Of a DNA stretch of 17,460 nucleotides, positions 1 to 7,211 are shown in pieces. The position numbers and the translations under genes were made by a program. How positions within the stretch are numbered: the first letter of the stretch is position 1; each line of letters starts with the position of its first letter. The stretch covers positions 1 through 17,460 of the forward strand of contig CAAGGB010000008.1 in assembly GCA_900769285.1 (NCBI GenBank), written 5' to 3'. The stretch is from Victivallales bacterium. GTDB lineage: Bacteria > Verrucomicrobiota > Lentisphaeria > Oligosphaerales > Oligosphaeraceae. Below the pieces are notes generated by a model. The model had not been told where the DNA came from. It saw only the letters and a program-made list of their open reading frames with translations, and ran no database searches.

Positions 1-822
1 CGGCAGACGCTTCAGGCACTGCGGCAGGTTGTCGATGTCCTGGCGGATGACGGTCAGCTCCTCCATGGCGAGCCCGTCGCGGTCCAGTTGCCGCGACGCC
101 GCGTCGAGGCGCCCCAGCAGCTCCTGCCGCGTCCGCGCGACGGCCTCACGCAGCGCGGCCACGCCAGCGAATTCGTCCAGCCGCGCCAGCGCCTCGTCGG
201 CGCTCCGCCGTGCCTCGTCGAGGGCCTGACGCCCCAACTGACGGGCATAGCTGATGAACTCCGGCGGCAGCGCCGCGCCCGTCTCGCCGGGCTTCAGCAG
301 GGTGACGCCTACGAGGTGGAGGTCCATGTCGGCGTCGGGACGCTCCGTGAAGAGGTGCATGATGCTGATGTCGGAGCGGTCGACAGTAGACGGGAACGTG
401 TCCAGCTTGAGCACATAGCGCTGGAGGCTGTTGCCAGGCACGCTGATGCTGTTGCCGTAAGCCTTCCGGAAGGGTATCTTCGAGTCGGAGATGAACATCG
501 ACAGCCGACGCTGCTCGGGTCGCACGTTGATGACATCCAGCGCAATGCGGTCGTATGGACGCCAGTCGCGCACCAGCGGCGCCGCCTCGCAGGACGGCCA
601 CTCAGGCATCCCCTTCTCCCACTTGGGCGTCGCGAACCGCAGCGCCTTCCCCAGCGGCTGCCGTGCGTCAAACGCCGAGTCCAGCGGCTCCAGCCGCGGC
701 GAGGCCACCCTCCAGCGGCTGAAGTCCTCCGGCCTCTCGAAGGTGAAGGCGCACTCGAACGCCTCGACGCCAATCCCTATGCAGGCGCACAGGGCGAACA
801 CATGACACAGATTCCTGCCCAT
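1..822 (-). CDS. Secreted protein with carbohydrate-binding-like N-terminal domain (partial, C-terminus outside window)
   Basis: The frame is open from the ATG at 822 to the left edge (274 codons, no stop), so only the N-terminal part is present. Residues 1-21 form a signal peptide (MGRN, a hydrophobic stretch, then VEA before the likely cut). There is no proper lipobox, so it should be exported rather than a lipoprotein. Residues about 24-175 have the pattern of a jelly-roll carbohydrate-binding-like domain: a leading 'FxFExPEDFxxW', then 'DWRPYDRIALDV', then short beta strands ending 'DLHLVGVTLL'. Such domains often precede glycoside hydrolase or related catalytic domains in PVC and Planctomycetes proteins. 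Residues about 190-270 are Arg/Glu/Ala-rich and look like a coiled coil. A further in-frame ATG lies at 852, but 822 is preferred because a GTGAGGA-like site precedes it and it places the signal peptide at the very N-terminus. The catalytic part, if any, is not visible. Confidence 0.75.
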   Translation of the reverse strand, partial: MGRNLCHVFALCACIGIGVEAFECAFTFERPEDFSRWRVASPRLEPLDSAFDARQPLGKALRFATPKWEKGMPEWPSCEAAPLVRDWRPYDRIALDVINVRPEQRRLSMFISDSKIPFRKAYGNSISVPGNSLQRYVLKLDTFPSTVDRSDISIMHLFTERPDADMDLHLVGVTLLKPGETGAALPPEFISYARQLGRQALDEARRSADEALARLDEFAGVAALREAVARTRQELLGRLDAASRQLDRDGLAMEELTVIRQDIDNLPQCLKRLP

Positions 823-908
823 ACTCCACGTATCCTCACTCAGAAGGGTCATGACTCGGCCGCCGCGACGGCCACACACATCCCCCCCCCATGGCCCTTG
901 GCCTGCAC

Positions 909-950
909 AAAAAGGGGGGGCGACGCCCTAACATAGGACATCGCCCCCCG
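909..950 (-). terminator. Intrinsic terminator after the serine hydrolase gene
   Basis: Read on the minus strand, GGGGGGCGA pairs with TCGCCCCCC (nine pairs). An inner CCTA/TAGG pairing follows, and the stem ends in a run of five Ts (positions 913-909). It lies about 20 bases after the stop codon of the serine hydrolase gene, so it ends that transcript and separates it from the secreted-protein gene further left. Confidence 0.85.
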
Positions 951-971
951 ATAGTCAAACGGCGGCGGGAA

Positions 972-2408
972 CTATTGGCGCGCACGGAAGACGGGCCAAT
1001 CCTTCGAACCCCAGAAATGGCAGTTCTTGGCGCAGGTCATCGTCTCCAGCTGTCCCGGCGCGGCGAAATGGAGCGTCACATCATAGCGGAAGGGGCCGTC
1101 CACCTCGCAGGAGCGCAACAGCAGATCGCCATTCGCCTGCCAGGCCATGCGCCCCGCGCTGTGCGGCCAGTCGTGGATGGGGTCCCAACTGTCGTGACTG
1201 TAGAGCCAGCCGCCGCGGCCATACGCGAAGAGGCGCACGCCGCCGTCGCGCTGGAAGACCGTCAGCAGACAGCCATCGTCGTCGAAGTCCAGCCGGACGC
1301 CGGTGAAGCCCTGGTCGTTGTCCTCCAGCGCGGCCTCGCACGGCAGCTCCCGCGACGGCTTGCAGACCTTCCCCTCGGGCGTCCGCACCGACAGGTTCGC
1401 GGCATACTCCCAGAGTTGCTCCTGCGCCGTCGGGTTCGGCGGCAGCGGGCTGTCGCCGCACAGGGGCAGCAGCCGCTCCCAGAGCAGCGTCAGGGGACGC
1501 TGCATGTCCGCGGCGGTCTCCGTGATGGCGATGACCAGATCCTGCTTCGAGGCGACGATGCAGTACTGTCCATAGGCGCCATCGCCGCGGTAGACGCCCT
1601 CGGGGCAGCAGCGCCAGAACTGGAAGCCATAGCCCTCCGCCCAGTCGAGGACACGCCCGTGGCTGTTGTCAATCTGGGCGGACGTCGCCTGGTCAATCCA
1701 GCTCTCGTCCAGGAGCCGTCGGCCCTCCCAGACGCCGCGCTGGAGATAGAGCTGACCGAACTTGGCGATGTCCTCGGTCGTCAGATGCAGTCCCCAGCCG
1801 CCGGTGTTGAAGCCGCGTGGGCACTCGTCCCACTCGGGACGGGCGATGCCCAGCGGCTCGAACAGACGCGGCATCAGGTAGTCGAGCAGCTTCTCGCCCG
1901 TCAGGCGCGTCACCAGCACCGACAGCATGTACGTCGCCATGCTGTTGTAGACGAAAGTGCTGCCGGGCTCCGTCACCAGCGGATGCGCGAAGAACGCCCG
2001 CGCCCAGTCCTGCTCGCCGTTCGCCACCAGCCGCCAGGCGATGCACTCGCCGTGGCCGGAGGCCATCGTCAGCAGATGACGCGCGGTCATGCGCGAGAGC
2101 TGCGGCGTGAGCTGCTCCGGCATCAGGTCGCGCAGATAGCGCGTCAGCGGCTCGTCGATGGACAGCCGCCCCTCCTGCACGCACATCCCGATGGCCGACG
2201 AGGTGAAGCTCTTGCTCAGCGAGAACATCTGGTGCGGCTCGTCGTGGCGGTAGGGCGCCCACCAGCCCTCGCAGATGACGCGCCCATGGCGCACCACCAT
2301 CAGGCTGTGGAGCTGCTCGCAGCCGTCAAGACCGCGAAGCACCTCCAGCAATCCCTCGCTCGACACCCCGACCTCTTCCGGGGCACACCGCTCAAGTCTG
2401 CTCAACAT
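972..2408 (-). CDS. Serine hydrolase, class C beta-lactamase / penicillin-binding-protein-like fold
   Basis: A 478-residue protein of the beta-lactamase-related (Pfam Beta-lactamase) family, which contains esterases, peptidases and class C enzymes. The active-site SxxK motif is S63-L-S-K66 in 'MFSLSKSFTS'. The second motif is Y154-N-S in 'TFVYNSMATY', the form common in this family. A 'GDGAYGQ' segment near residue 290 takes the place of the third (K/H-T-G) motif. There is no signal peptide or membrane segment, so it should be cytoplasmic. The last 140 residues form an extra beta-rich domain seen in many uncharacterised members. The frame extends upstream to a GTG at 2444, but that codon has no ribosome site. 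The ATG at 2408 follows AGGA (2413-2416) and AAGGAG (2421-2426), so it was chosen. The substrate cannot be told from sequence. A strong terminator follows; the gene upstream is the isomerase/epimerase, 163 bases away. Confidence 0.88.
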   Translation of the reverse strand: MLSRLERCAPEEVGVSSEGLLEVLRGLDGCEQLHSLMVVRHGRVICEGWWAPYRHDEPHQMFSLSKSFTSSAIGMCVQEGRLSIDEPLTRYLRDLMPEQLTPQLSRMTARHLLTMASGHGECIAWRLVANGEQDWARAFFAHPLVTEPGSTFVYNSMATYMLSVLVTRLTGEKLLDYLMPRLFEPLGIARPEWDECPRGFNTGGWGLHLTTEDIAKFGQLYLQRGVWEGRRLLDESWIDQATSAQIDNSHGRVLDWAEGYGFQFWRCCPEGVYRGDGAYGQYCIVASKQDLVIAITETAADMQRPLTLLWERLLPLCGDSPLPPNPTAQEQLWEYAANLSVRTPEGKVCKPSRELPCEAALEDNDQGFTGVRLDFDDDGCLLTVFQRDGGVRLFAYGRGGWLYSHDSWDPIHDWPHSAGRMAWQANGDLLLRSCEVDGPFRYDVTLHFAAPGQLETMTCAKNCHFWGSKDWPVFRARQ

Positions 2409-2462
2409 GGTATCCTGCTTCTCCTTGCGTTTTTCCGTCAACACACCATCGCTTCGCGGTCA

Positions 2463-2557
2463 GCCTGACCAGACCGCATCCCGGCGACCTGCATAAGCAG
2501 GACAGGCGAGAAGTCCGGCTTCGCCTCGCCGGAATTCCCGCCTGTCTGCGGTCAGGC
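2463..2557. repeat. Branched nested inverted repeat between epimerase and serine hydrolase genes
   Basis: Three pairings nest inside one another: an outer arm GCCTGACC (2463-2470) with GGTCAGGC (2550-2557); a small hairpin CCTGC-ATAA-GCAGG (2488-2501); and a long hairpin GACAGGCG (2501-2508) with CGCCTGTC (2539-2546), which contains TCCGGC (2514-2519) with GCCGGA (2528-2533). No T-run follows on either strand. It may be a factor-dependent terminator, an RNA processing site or a structured leader of the serine hydrolase mRNA. Confidence 0.6.
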
Positions 2558-2571
2558 CGCCCTAGACCGCC

Positions 2572-3570
2572 TTACTGCTCGAACGCCGCGTCGAACGCGA
2601 TGTCCGACTGCGGGAAGTCGATCTTGTGGACGAACTGGCAGGCGTCCTTGGCGCCGAACTCGCGGTTCATGCCGCTGTCCTCCCACTCGACGGAGAGGGG
2701 GCCATCGTAGCCGCAGCGGTTGAGCTCACGGATGACCTCCTCGTAGTTGACGTCGCCGTGGCCGGGGCTGCGGAAGTCCCAGCCGCGGTGCGGCTGGCCG
2801 AAGTTGATGTGGCTGGAGAGGATGCCAGTGCGCCCATCGAGCGTGACCTTGGCGTCCTTGATGTGGACGTGGTAGATGCGGTCGGGGAACGCGCGGAGGA
2901 ATTCGGCGGGGTTGACGCCCTGCCAGAGCAGATGGCTCGGGTCGAAGTTGAAGCCGAACGCGGGACGGTGGCCGATGGCCTCCAGGGCGCGCTGGGCGGT
3001 GTACAGGTCAAACGCGATCTCCGTCGGATGGACCTCGAGGGCGAAGCGGACGCCGCAGGCGTCGAACTCGTCGAGGATGGGGTTCCACATCTCGGCGAAG
3101 TAGCCGAAGCCGTCGGCGATGGCCTGGTCGGAGACGGGCGGGAAGCTGTAGAGCATATGCCAGATGGACGAGCCGGTGAAGCCGTTGACCACCTTGATGC
3201 CCATGTTCTTGGCGGCGTGCGCGGCCGCCTTCATCGACTCGACGCCCCAGGCACGCTTCTTCTCGGCGTCGCCGTTGCAGTCCTTGGGCAGGTTGCCGAA
3301 GTTGTCGGAACGGCTGTCGAAGTTGGGGTCGCAGACCAGCTGTCCGGCCAGATGGTTGCTGATGGCCCAGCACTTCAGGCCCGACTTCGCCAGCAGCTCG
3401 CGCTTGTCGTCGCAGTACTGCTTGCTCTCCGCGCCCTTGAAGACGTCGAAATGGTCGCCCCAGCAGCACAGCTCAAGGCCGTCGTACCCAAACGAGGCGA
3501 TTTTCGGCGCCAGCTCGGCGACGGGCAGGTCGGCCCACTGGCCAGTGAAGATGGTGACGGGACGTGACAT
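2572..3570 (-). CDS. Sugar phosphate isomerase/epimerase (xylose isomerase-like TIM barrel)
   Basis: A 332-residue single-domain protein of the AP-endonuclease-2 / xylose-isomerase-like TIM barrel superfamily (COG1082). Members isomerise or epimerise sugars and inositols using a divalent metal. The metal-site pattern is visible: E179 in 'ALEVHPTE', D210 and H213 in 'FNFDPSHLLWQ', H234/H236 in 'YHVHIKDAK', and E295 in 'LSVEWED'. There is no signal peptide, so it acts in the cytoplasm. The start at 3570 is firm: AAGGAG lies eight bases upstream. The many acidic and cysteine residues around 'LELCCWGDHFDVF' are typical of the Lentisphaerota/Planctomycetota versions of this family. The exact sugar substrate cannot be assigned. 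It lies downstream of mreB in the same direction but 148 bases away, with two GC hairpins between, so co-transcription is uncertain. Confidence 0.93.
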   Translation of the reverse strand: MSRPVTIFTGQWADLPVAELAPKIASFGYDGLELCCWGDHFDVFKGAESKQYCDDKRELLAKSGLKCWAISNHLAGQLVCDPNFDSRSDNFGNLPKDCNGDAEKKRAWGVESMKAAAHAAKNMGIKVVNGFTGSSIWHMLYSFPPVSDQAIADGFGYFAEMWNPILDEFDACGVRFALEVHPTEIAFDLYTAQRALEAIGHRPAFGFNFDPSHLLWQGVNPAEFLRAFPDRIYHVHIKDAKVTLDGRTGILSSHINFGQPHRGWDFRSPGHGDVNYEEVIRELNRCGYDGPLSVEWEDSGMNREFGAKDACQFVHKIDFPQSDIAFDAAFEQ

Positions 3571-3623
3571 GGCAGTTTCTCCTTGGAAATGGTGACGCAG
3601 GTTGGTGTTGGATGAGGATGCGA

Positions 3624-3649
3624 AGCCCCGGGGCTGGACGCCCGGGGCT
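3624..3649. repeat. GC-rich hairpin upstream of the epimerase gene
   Basis: AGCCCCGGG (3624-3632) pairs perfectly with CCCGGGGCT (3641-3649) around an eight-base loop. No T-run follows on the minus strand. It lies between the mreB stop and the epimerase ribosome site, so it could act as a weak terminator or as a stabilising mRNA end. Confidence 0.6.
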
Positions 3650-3681
3650 CCGTCCGGTCACAGACAGACAGTCAGGCAGTC

Positions 3682-3705
3682 GGGCGCGCGGACGGCGACG
3701 CGCCC
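3682..3705. repeat. GC-rich hairpin just after the mreB stop
   Basis: GGGCGCG (3682-3688) pairs with CGCGCCC (3699-3705). It lies 14 bases past the mreB stop codon on the minus strand and has no T-run. Together with the hairpin at 3624-3649 it may form a factor-assisted end of the mreB transcript. Confidence 0.5.
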
Positions 3706-3718
3706 GCGCACCGCACCG

Positions 3719-4792
3719 TCAGTCGCTGCAGCCGTAGATCTTCTCCTCGGCCGAGGAGAAGATGATGTCGGCGCACTTGAGCAGCTCGCCGGTGCCCTTG
3801 ACGACGGCCTTCAGCGGATCCTGGGCGACGCGCACGGGGATGCCCGTCTCCTGCTCGATGCGGTAGTCCAGGCCGCGCAGCAGCGCCCCGCCGCCGGTCA
3901 GCATGATGCCGTTCTGCAGCAGGTCCGCGGCCAGCGACGCCTGGCTGCCGTCAATCGTCCGGCGGACGCACTCCAGAATCTTCTGGACGGGGACCTCGAG
4001 GGCGTCATGGACGTCGTTGCTGTTGATGGTGACCTGCCGCGGGAGGCTGTTGCCGTGGGTGTCCATGTCGTGCCCGCGGACCTCCATGGTCTCGGGCTGC
4101 TCCATGCGGCAGGCGGTGCCTATCTTCTTCTTGATGTCCTCGGCGGCGCGCTCGCCGATGCGCAGGTTGTGCTTCTTCTGCATGAAGAGCATGATGGCCT
4201 CGTCCATGTTGTCGCCGCCGCAGGGGAGGCTCTCGGCGTTCTCGATGGCGCCCAGCGAGATCATGGCGACCTCGGTCGTGCCGCCGCCGATGTCGACAAT
4301 CATGCTGCCGGTCGGCTCCGTCACGGGCAGGCCGGCGCCGACGGCGGCCGCGTACGGCTCGGCGACGAGGCGCGCGTCGCGCGCGCCCGCCTTGTGGGCG
4401 CAGTTGCGCACGGCGTCCGCCTGGACGGGCGTGATGCCGTACGGCACGCCGACCAGCACGCGCGGCTGCATGATCTTGAAGTACCCGCGGGCGTTCTTGA
4501 TGAAGTAGGCCATCATCTTGTCCGTGACCGCCGCCTCCGCGATGACGCCGCTCTTGACGGGACGATACGTCTTGATGTTGCCGGGGGCGCGCCCGAGCAT
4601 CCGCTTCGCCTCCGAGCCGACCGCGATGACGCGGCCGTTCTCGGTGTTGCAGGCCACCACGGAGGGCTCGTCGATGACGATGCCCTTGTCCGTCAGGCAG
4701 ACGAGCGTGTTCATCGTGCCCAGGTCAATGCCCAGGTCGTCGGAGAACATCGCCTTCAGCCTGCCGAAGAATTTGTTCAGTATGAATGACAT
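3719..4792 (-). CDS. mreB: Rod shape-determining protein MreB
   Basis: A 357-residue bacterial actin that polymerises under the inner membrane and directs lateral cell-wall synthesis. All ATPase landmarks are present: phosphate-1 loop DLGTMNT (residues 23-29), 'VPYGITPVQADAV' (116-128), 'EPYAAAVGAG' (145-154), phosphate-2 loop DIGGGTTEVA (167-176), and adenosine motif 'GIMLTGGGALLRGL' (295-308). Length matches the family. The phosphate-1 loop has Met where Ala or Ser is usual (DLGTANT). Residues 1-16 (MSFILNKFFGRLKAMF) are hydrophobic and basic, suiting the membrane-binding N-terminal helix of Gram-negative MreB. The reading frame stays open far upstream into the LOG gene, but homology starts here and a GGGAG site lies about ten bases before this ATG. 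No mreC, mreD or rodA is adjacent: the neighbours are a LOG-family gene upstream and the sugar epimerase downstream. Confidence 0.97.
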   Translation of the reverse strand: MSFILNKFFGRLKAMFSDDLGIDLGTMNTLVCLTDKGIVIDEPSVVACNTENGRVIAVGSEAKRMLGRAPGNIKTYRPVKSGVIAEAAVTDKMMAYFIKNARGYFKIMQPRVLVGVPYGITPVQADAVRNCAHKAGARDARLVAEPYAAAVGAGLPVTEPTGSMIVDIGGGTTEVAMISLGAIENAESLPCGGDNMDEAIMLFMQKKHNLRIGERAAEDIKKKIGTACRMEQPETMEVRGHDMDTHGNSLPRQVTINSNDVHDALEVPVQKILECVRRTIDGSQASLAADLLQNGIMLTGGGALLRGLDYRIEQETGIPVRVAQDPLKAVVKGTGELLKCADIIFSSAEEKIYGCSD

Positions 4793-4810
4793 GTCTGTAT
4801 TGCTCCCAGA

Positions 4811-4840
4811 CCCGCCTGCGGCGCACCGGCGCCGGGCGGG
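4811..4840. repeat. Strong GC hairpin in the mreB leader
   Basis: CCCGCC (4811-4816) pairs with GGCGGG (4835-4840), and CGGCGC (4819-4824) with GCGCCG (4829-4834): 12 pairs, a four-base loop and a two-base bulge on one side. On the minus strand it ends about 18 bases before the mreB ATG, immediately ahead of the GGGAG ribosome site. There is no T-run, so it is a leader structure or processing barrier rather than a classic terminator. Confidence 0.6.
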
Positions 4841-4875
4841 CGTATGTCTCTCAACAAGGTGTGTCCGCCGCCGCG

Positions 4876-5742
4876 TCAGACGTCGCCGCCGGGCGCGGCC
4901 TTCCTCTGCCGGGTGGGGTCGCCGTAGAAGTCGCAGAGGACCCGCCAGCCGTCCTGGGGCGTCTCGCAGTACTGGAAGAGCTCCAGGTCCTCGGGGCTGA
5001 TCAGACCGCGCTCCACGAACTCGTCCCAGTGGATGAGCCTCTCCCAGAACTCGCGGCCGAAGAGCATGACCGGAATGCGCGGTATCTTGCGCGTCTGAAT
5101 CAGCGTCAGCGCCTCGAACAGCTCGTCCATGGTGCCGAAGCCGCCCGGGAAGCAGGCCAGCCCCTTCGCCCGCTTCAGGAAGTGCATCTTGCGGATGCTG
5201 AAGTAGTGCAGCGTGAAGCACAGCCCCGGCGTGATGTATGGGTTCGGATGCTGCTCAAACGGCAACTGGATGTTCAGGGACGACGACAGCCCGCCCATGT
5301 CCGCCGCACCGCGGTTGCCGGCCTCCATGATGCCGCCGCCGCCGCCCGTGAGAACCACCAGCTCCAGCCCGCGGCGCTGGCACTCACGCGTCAGCAGCGC
5401 ACCGAAGTCGCGCGCCACCTGATAGTAGCGACTCTGGCGAACCTGCGACTCGCAGCGCACCACCGCCGCCGACAGCGCCGCGTCGCCGGGCGCCGCCGAC
5501 AGCGCCTGCCGGGCCGCCTCCAGCGAGGCCTCCGCCTCCTCGGGCGACCGGATGCGGGCGCTGCCGAAGATGACGAACGTCGACTCGATGCCGTAGGCGC
5601 TGTACACCTCCTCCGGCTTCATGTACTCCAGCTCCAGCCGGACCGCGCGGCACGCGTCGCTCCGCAGGAAGTCTATGTCCTCATAGGCCTTGATGGTGCG
5701 CTTGTCCACCGCCTTCCCAACGCCGTTCTCCTTTTCGCTCAT
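4876..5742 (-). CDS. LOG family protein (nucleoside 5'-monophosphate phosphoribohydrolase-like, TIGR00730 long form)
   Basis: A 288-residue cytoplasmic member of the LOG / 'lysine decarboxylase-like' Rossmann family. Characterised members release the base from nucleotide 5'-monophosphates, notably cytokinin ribotides; the labels 'lysine decarboxylase' and 'Rossmann nucleotide-binding protein' are older names. The two diagnostic motifs are clear: GGGGGIMEAGNRGA (residues 133-146; usually GGGPGIMEA, so Pro is replaced by Gly) and PGGFGTMDE (199-207). Relative to short LOG proteins it has about 50 extra N-terminal residues and about 45 extra Ala/Glu-rich residues between 'FGSARI' (59-64) and 'SRYYQVARDFG' (104-114), as in the long bacterial subgroup. 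A GTG lies two codons upstream (5748), but GAGGAG spaced eight bases from the ATG at 5742 decides the start. It sits 83 bases ahead of mreB and 68 bases after the secreted-protein gene, probably in one transcript. Confidence 0.9.
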   Translation of the reverse strand: MSEKENGVGKAVDKRTIKAYEDIDFLRSDACRAVRLELEYMKPEEVYSAYGIESTFVIFGSARIRSPEEAEASLEAARQALSAAPGDAALSAAVVRCESQVRQSRYYQVARDFGALLTRECQRRGLELVVLTGGGGGIMEAGNRGAADMGGLSSSLNIQLPFEQHPNPYITPGLCFTLHYFSIRKMHFLKRAKGLACFPGGFGTMDELFEALTLIQTRKIPRIPVMLFGREFWERLIHWDEFVERGLISPEDLELFQYCETPQDGWRVLCDFYGDPTRQRKAAPGGDV

Positions 5743-5792
5743 CGCCACGTCTCCTCGCTTGTCTGCCTGTGTCTTCCTTCCGAGCCGTGTGC

Positions 5793-5807
5793 CGCGCCCC
5801 AGGCGCG
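5793..5807. repeat. Short GC hairpin after the secreted-protein gene
   Basis: CGCGCC (5793-5798) pairs with GGCGCG (5802-5807) around a three-base loop, four bases beyond the stop codon of the minus-strand gene ending at 5811. No T-run follows. Confidence 0.45.
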
Positions 5808-5810
5808 CCG

Positions 5811-7067
5811 CTACTCGTCGTCCTCCTCGCCGTCGCCCGCGCCGGCGTCGGGATGGGCCTTCTTCCAGTCGTCGTAGCGCTTCTTGTCCTGCTCGTACTG
5901 CTTGAGGCGCTCCTGGTAGGTGGCCATGTCCTGGTCATACTGGGCGCGCTTGACCAGCCACGCCTTCATCATGTCGACGTCCCGGCGGGGGACCCAGCCG
6001 AGGTAGCGGTTCTCCTCGTCCGCGCGGAGGGCCATGCCCAGCTTGCTGGACGTGGCGGCGTCGATGTTCTGGAAGCCCATGCGGGTCATGAACTCGCGGC
6101 GCATCCGGGCGCCGAAGGTGTCCTCGAGGTTGCGCCGCCAGAGGACCTCCTGCTGCTTGCGGACGAGCTCGATGCGGCTGATCCAGTGCTCCAGCTTGAA
6201 GATCTTGGTGTTGACCTGCTCGCGGAAGTCGATGTGGTTCTGCACATAGTGCTCCTTGAGCAGCAGCTGGGGCAGGCGCCTGCGCTCCTCGGTGCTGATG
6301 TAGTTCGTGCGCTCAATCTCGTTGCGCAGCACCGCGTCCTTCACGTACTTCTCCACGACCTTGTCGTGGACCGGCTTGAAAAAGAACGCGGCCGTCTCGT
6401 CACTGAGGTCGTCGCGGGAGACGAAGCGGCGGGGCAGGAGCAGGATGCGGTTCTGGGAGACCTCGACGAGGCGTCCGGAGACCTCGCTCTTGCGGCCGGT
6501 GCTGAGCCGGAACCTGACGGTCTGGCCCGGCTTGCACATGGTGTACTTGCGCTCGGCCTCCTGGCGGTACTCGTCCTCGGTCTTGACCTTGAACTTCGTC
6601 TCGGCCTCCTGCTTCAGCGTGGCCTGCAGCGACGCGCTGATCTCCTCACGGCTGCGCCGCGCCACCGGCACCGGGTACGTCCAGTCGTTGCCCAGCGGAC
6701 GCTCCAGCTGCCACTGCGAGACGATGTACTTGTCGGACATGTACTCGCGCAGCTGCTGCACCAGCGGGTTGTCCGTCGGCATGTAGGCATTGTTGGCGCC
6801 GCCGAACTGGATGGCGGCAAGGCGGTCGGTGCTGCTGAGCGTCAGCAGCTTCTCGCGGACGTCGAGCCAGCTCATGTCGGGCTCCAGCGGGGCGGGTGGG
6901 ATGGGCTTCTCCGGCTTGACCGGCTCGGGCGGCGGCTGGTTCGGGTCGCCGCCGCCGGCACCCATCATCTCCGGAGGCATGCCGCCCTCCTGGGCCATCA
7001 GCGGCGCCAGGCCCGCGCACAGCAGCGCGGACAGCATCAAGGCTCTGAGCAGTAAACGCATCGACAT
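5811..7067 (-). CDS. Secreted protein of unknown function, proline-rich linker plus helical body
   Basis: A 418-residue protein I do not recognise. Residues 1-26 are a clear signal peptide (MSMRLLLRAL, a hydrophobic core, cut after LMAQ). Residues 27-64 are a Gly/Met- then Pro-rich linker (NQPPPEPVKPEKPIPPAP). Residues about 66-175 are helical, with a basic/acidic stretch. Residues about 178-215 ('KPGQTVRFRLSTGRKSEVSGRLVEVSQNRILLLP', positions 180-212, abbreviated here) alternate like a small SH3-like beta barrel. Residues 220-345 are long, charged and rich in Arg/Glu. Residues 375-405 form a Tyr/Gln/Lys-rich coiled-coil tail ending in an acidic GDGEEDDE. This architecture suggests a periplasmic structural or scaffold protein rather than an enzyme. 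An AGGAAG site lies ten bases before the ATG at 7067. It lies between cdaR and the LOG/mreB pair in the same direction, hinting at an envelope role, which is inference only. Confidence 0.85.
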   Translation of the reverse strand: MSMRLLLRALMLSALLCAGLAPLMAQEGGMPPEMMGAGGGDPNQPPPEPVKPEKPIPPAPLEPDMSWLDVREKLLTLSSTDRLAAIQFGGANNAYMPTDNPLVQQLREYMSDKYIVSQWQLERPLGNDWTYPVPVARRSREEISASLQATLKQEAETKFKVKTEDEYRQEAERKYTMCKPGQTVRFRLSTGRKSEVSGRLVEVSQNRILLLPRRFVSRDDLSDETAAFFFKPVHDKVVEKYVKDAVLRNEIERTNYISTEERRRLPQLLLKEHYVQNHIDFREQVNTKIFKLEHWISRIELVRKQQEVLWRRNLEDTFGARMRREFMTRMGFQNIDAATSSKLGMALRADEENRYLGWVPRRDVDMMKAWLVKRAQYDQDMATYQERLKQYEQDKKRYDDWKKAHPDAGAGDGEEDDE

Positions 7068-7211
7068 CTCAACAGCTTCCTCTGATTATCGTTTGTTAGG
7101 ACTCTTCCTGACCTTATCCATTCTCCATCCGCGCAGCGGAGACGCGCCTGAAAAAGAGCCAGACGCGCCGGCAACGGGCAATGTAATCCATCTTTCGCCG
7201 TACGCAACCCC

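Noticed and set aside
891..2468. A 525-codon open frame on the plus strand opposite the serine hydrolase
   Set aside because: The minus-strand frame has catalytic motifs and a ribosome site, while this one is low-complexity (Arg/Ala/Leu/His) with no recognisable motif.
3602..4789. A plus-strand open frame opposite mreB
   Set aside because: mreB on the minus strand is unambiguous; this frame mirrors it and has Ala/Asp/Leu/Val-biased antisense composition.
4793..5221. An N-terminal extension of MreB reading into the LOG gene
   Set aside because: MreB homology and a ribosome site start at 4792, and the upstream codons are an out-of-frame reading of the LOG gene.
7141..7169. Repeated GACGCGCC motifs as the beginning of a CRISPR or iteron array
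   Set aside because: Only two eight-base copies are present, without regular spacers, and the GC-rich context makes such repeats likely by chance.
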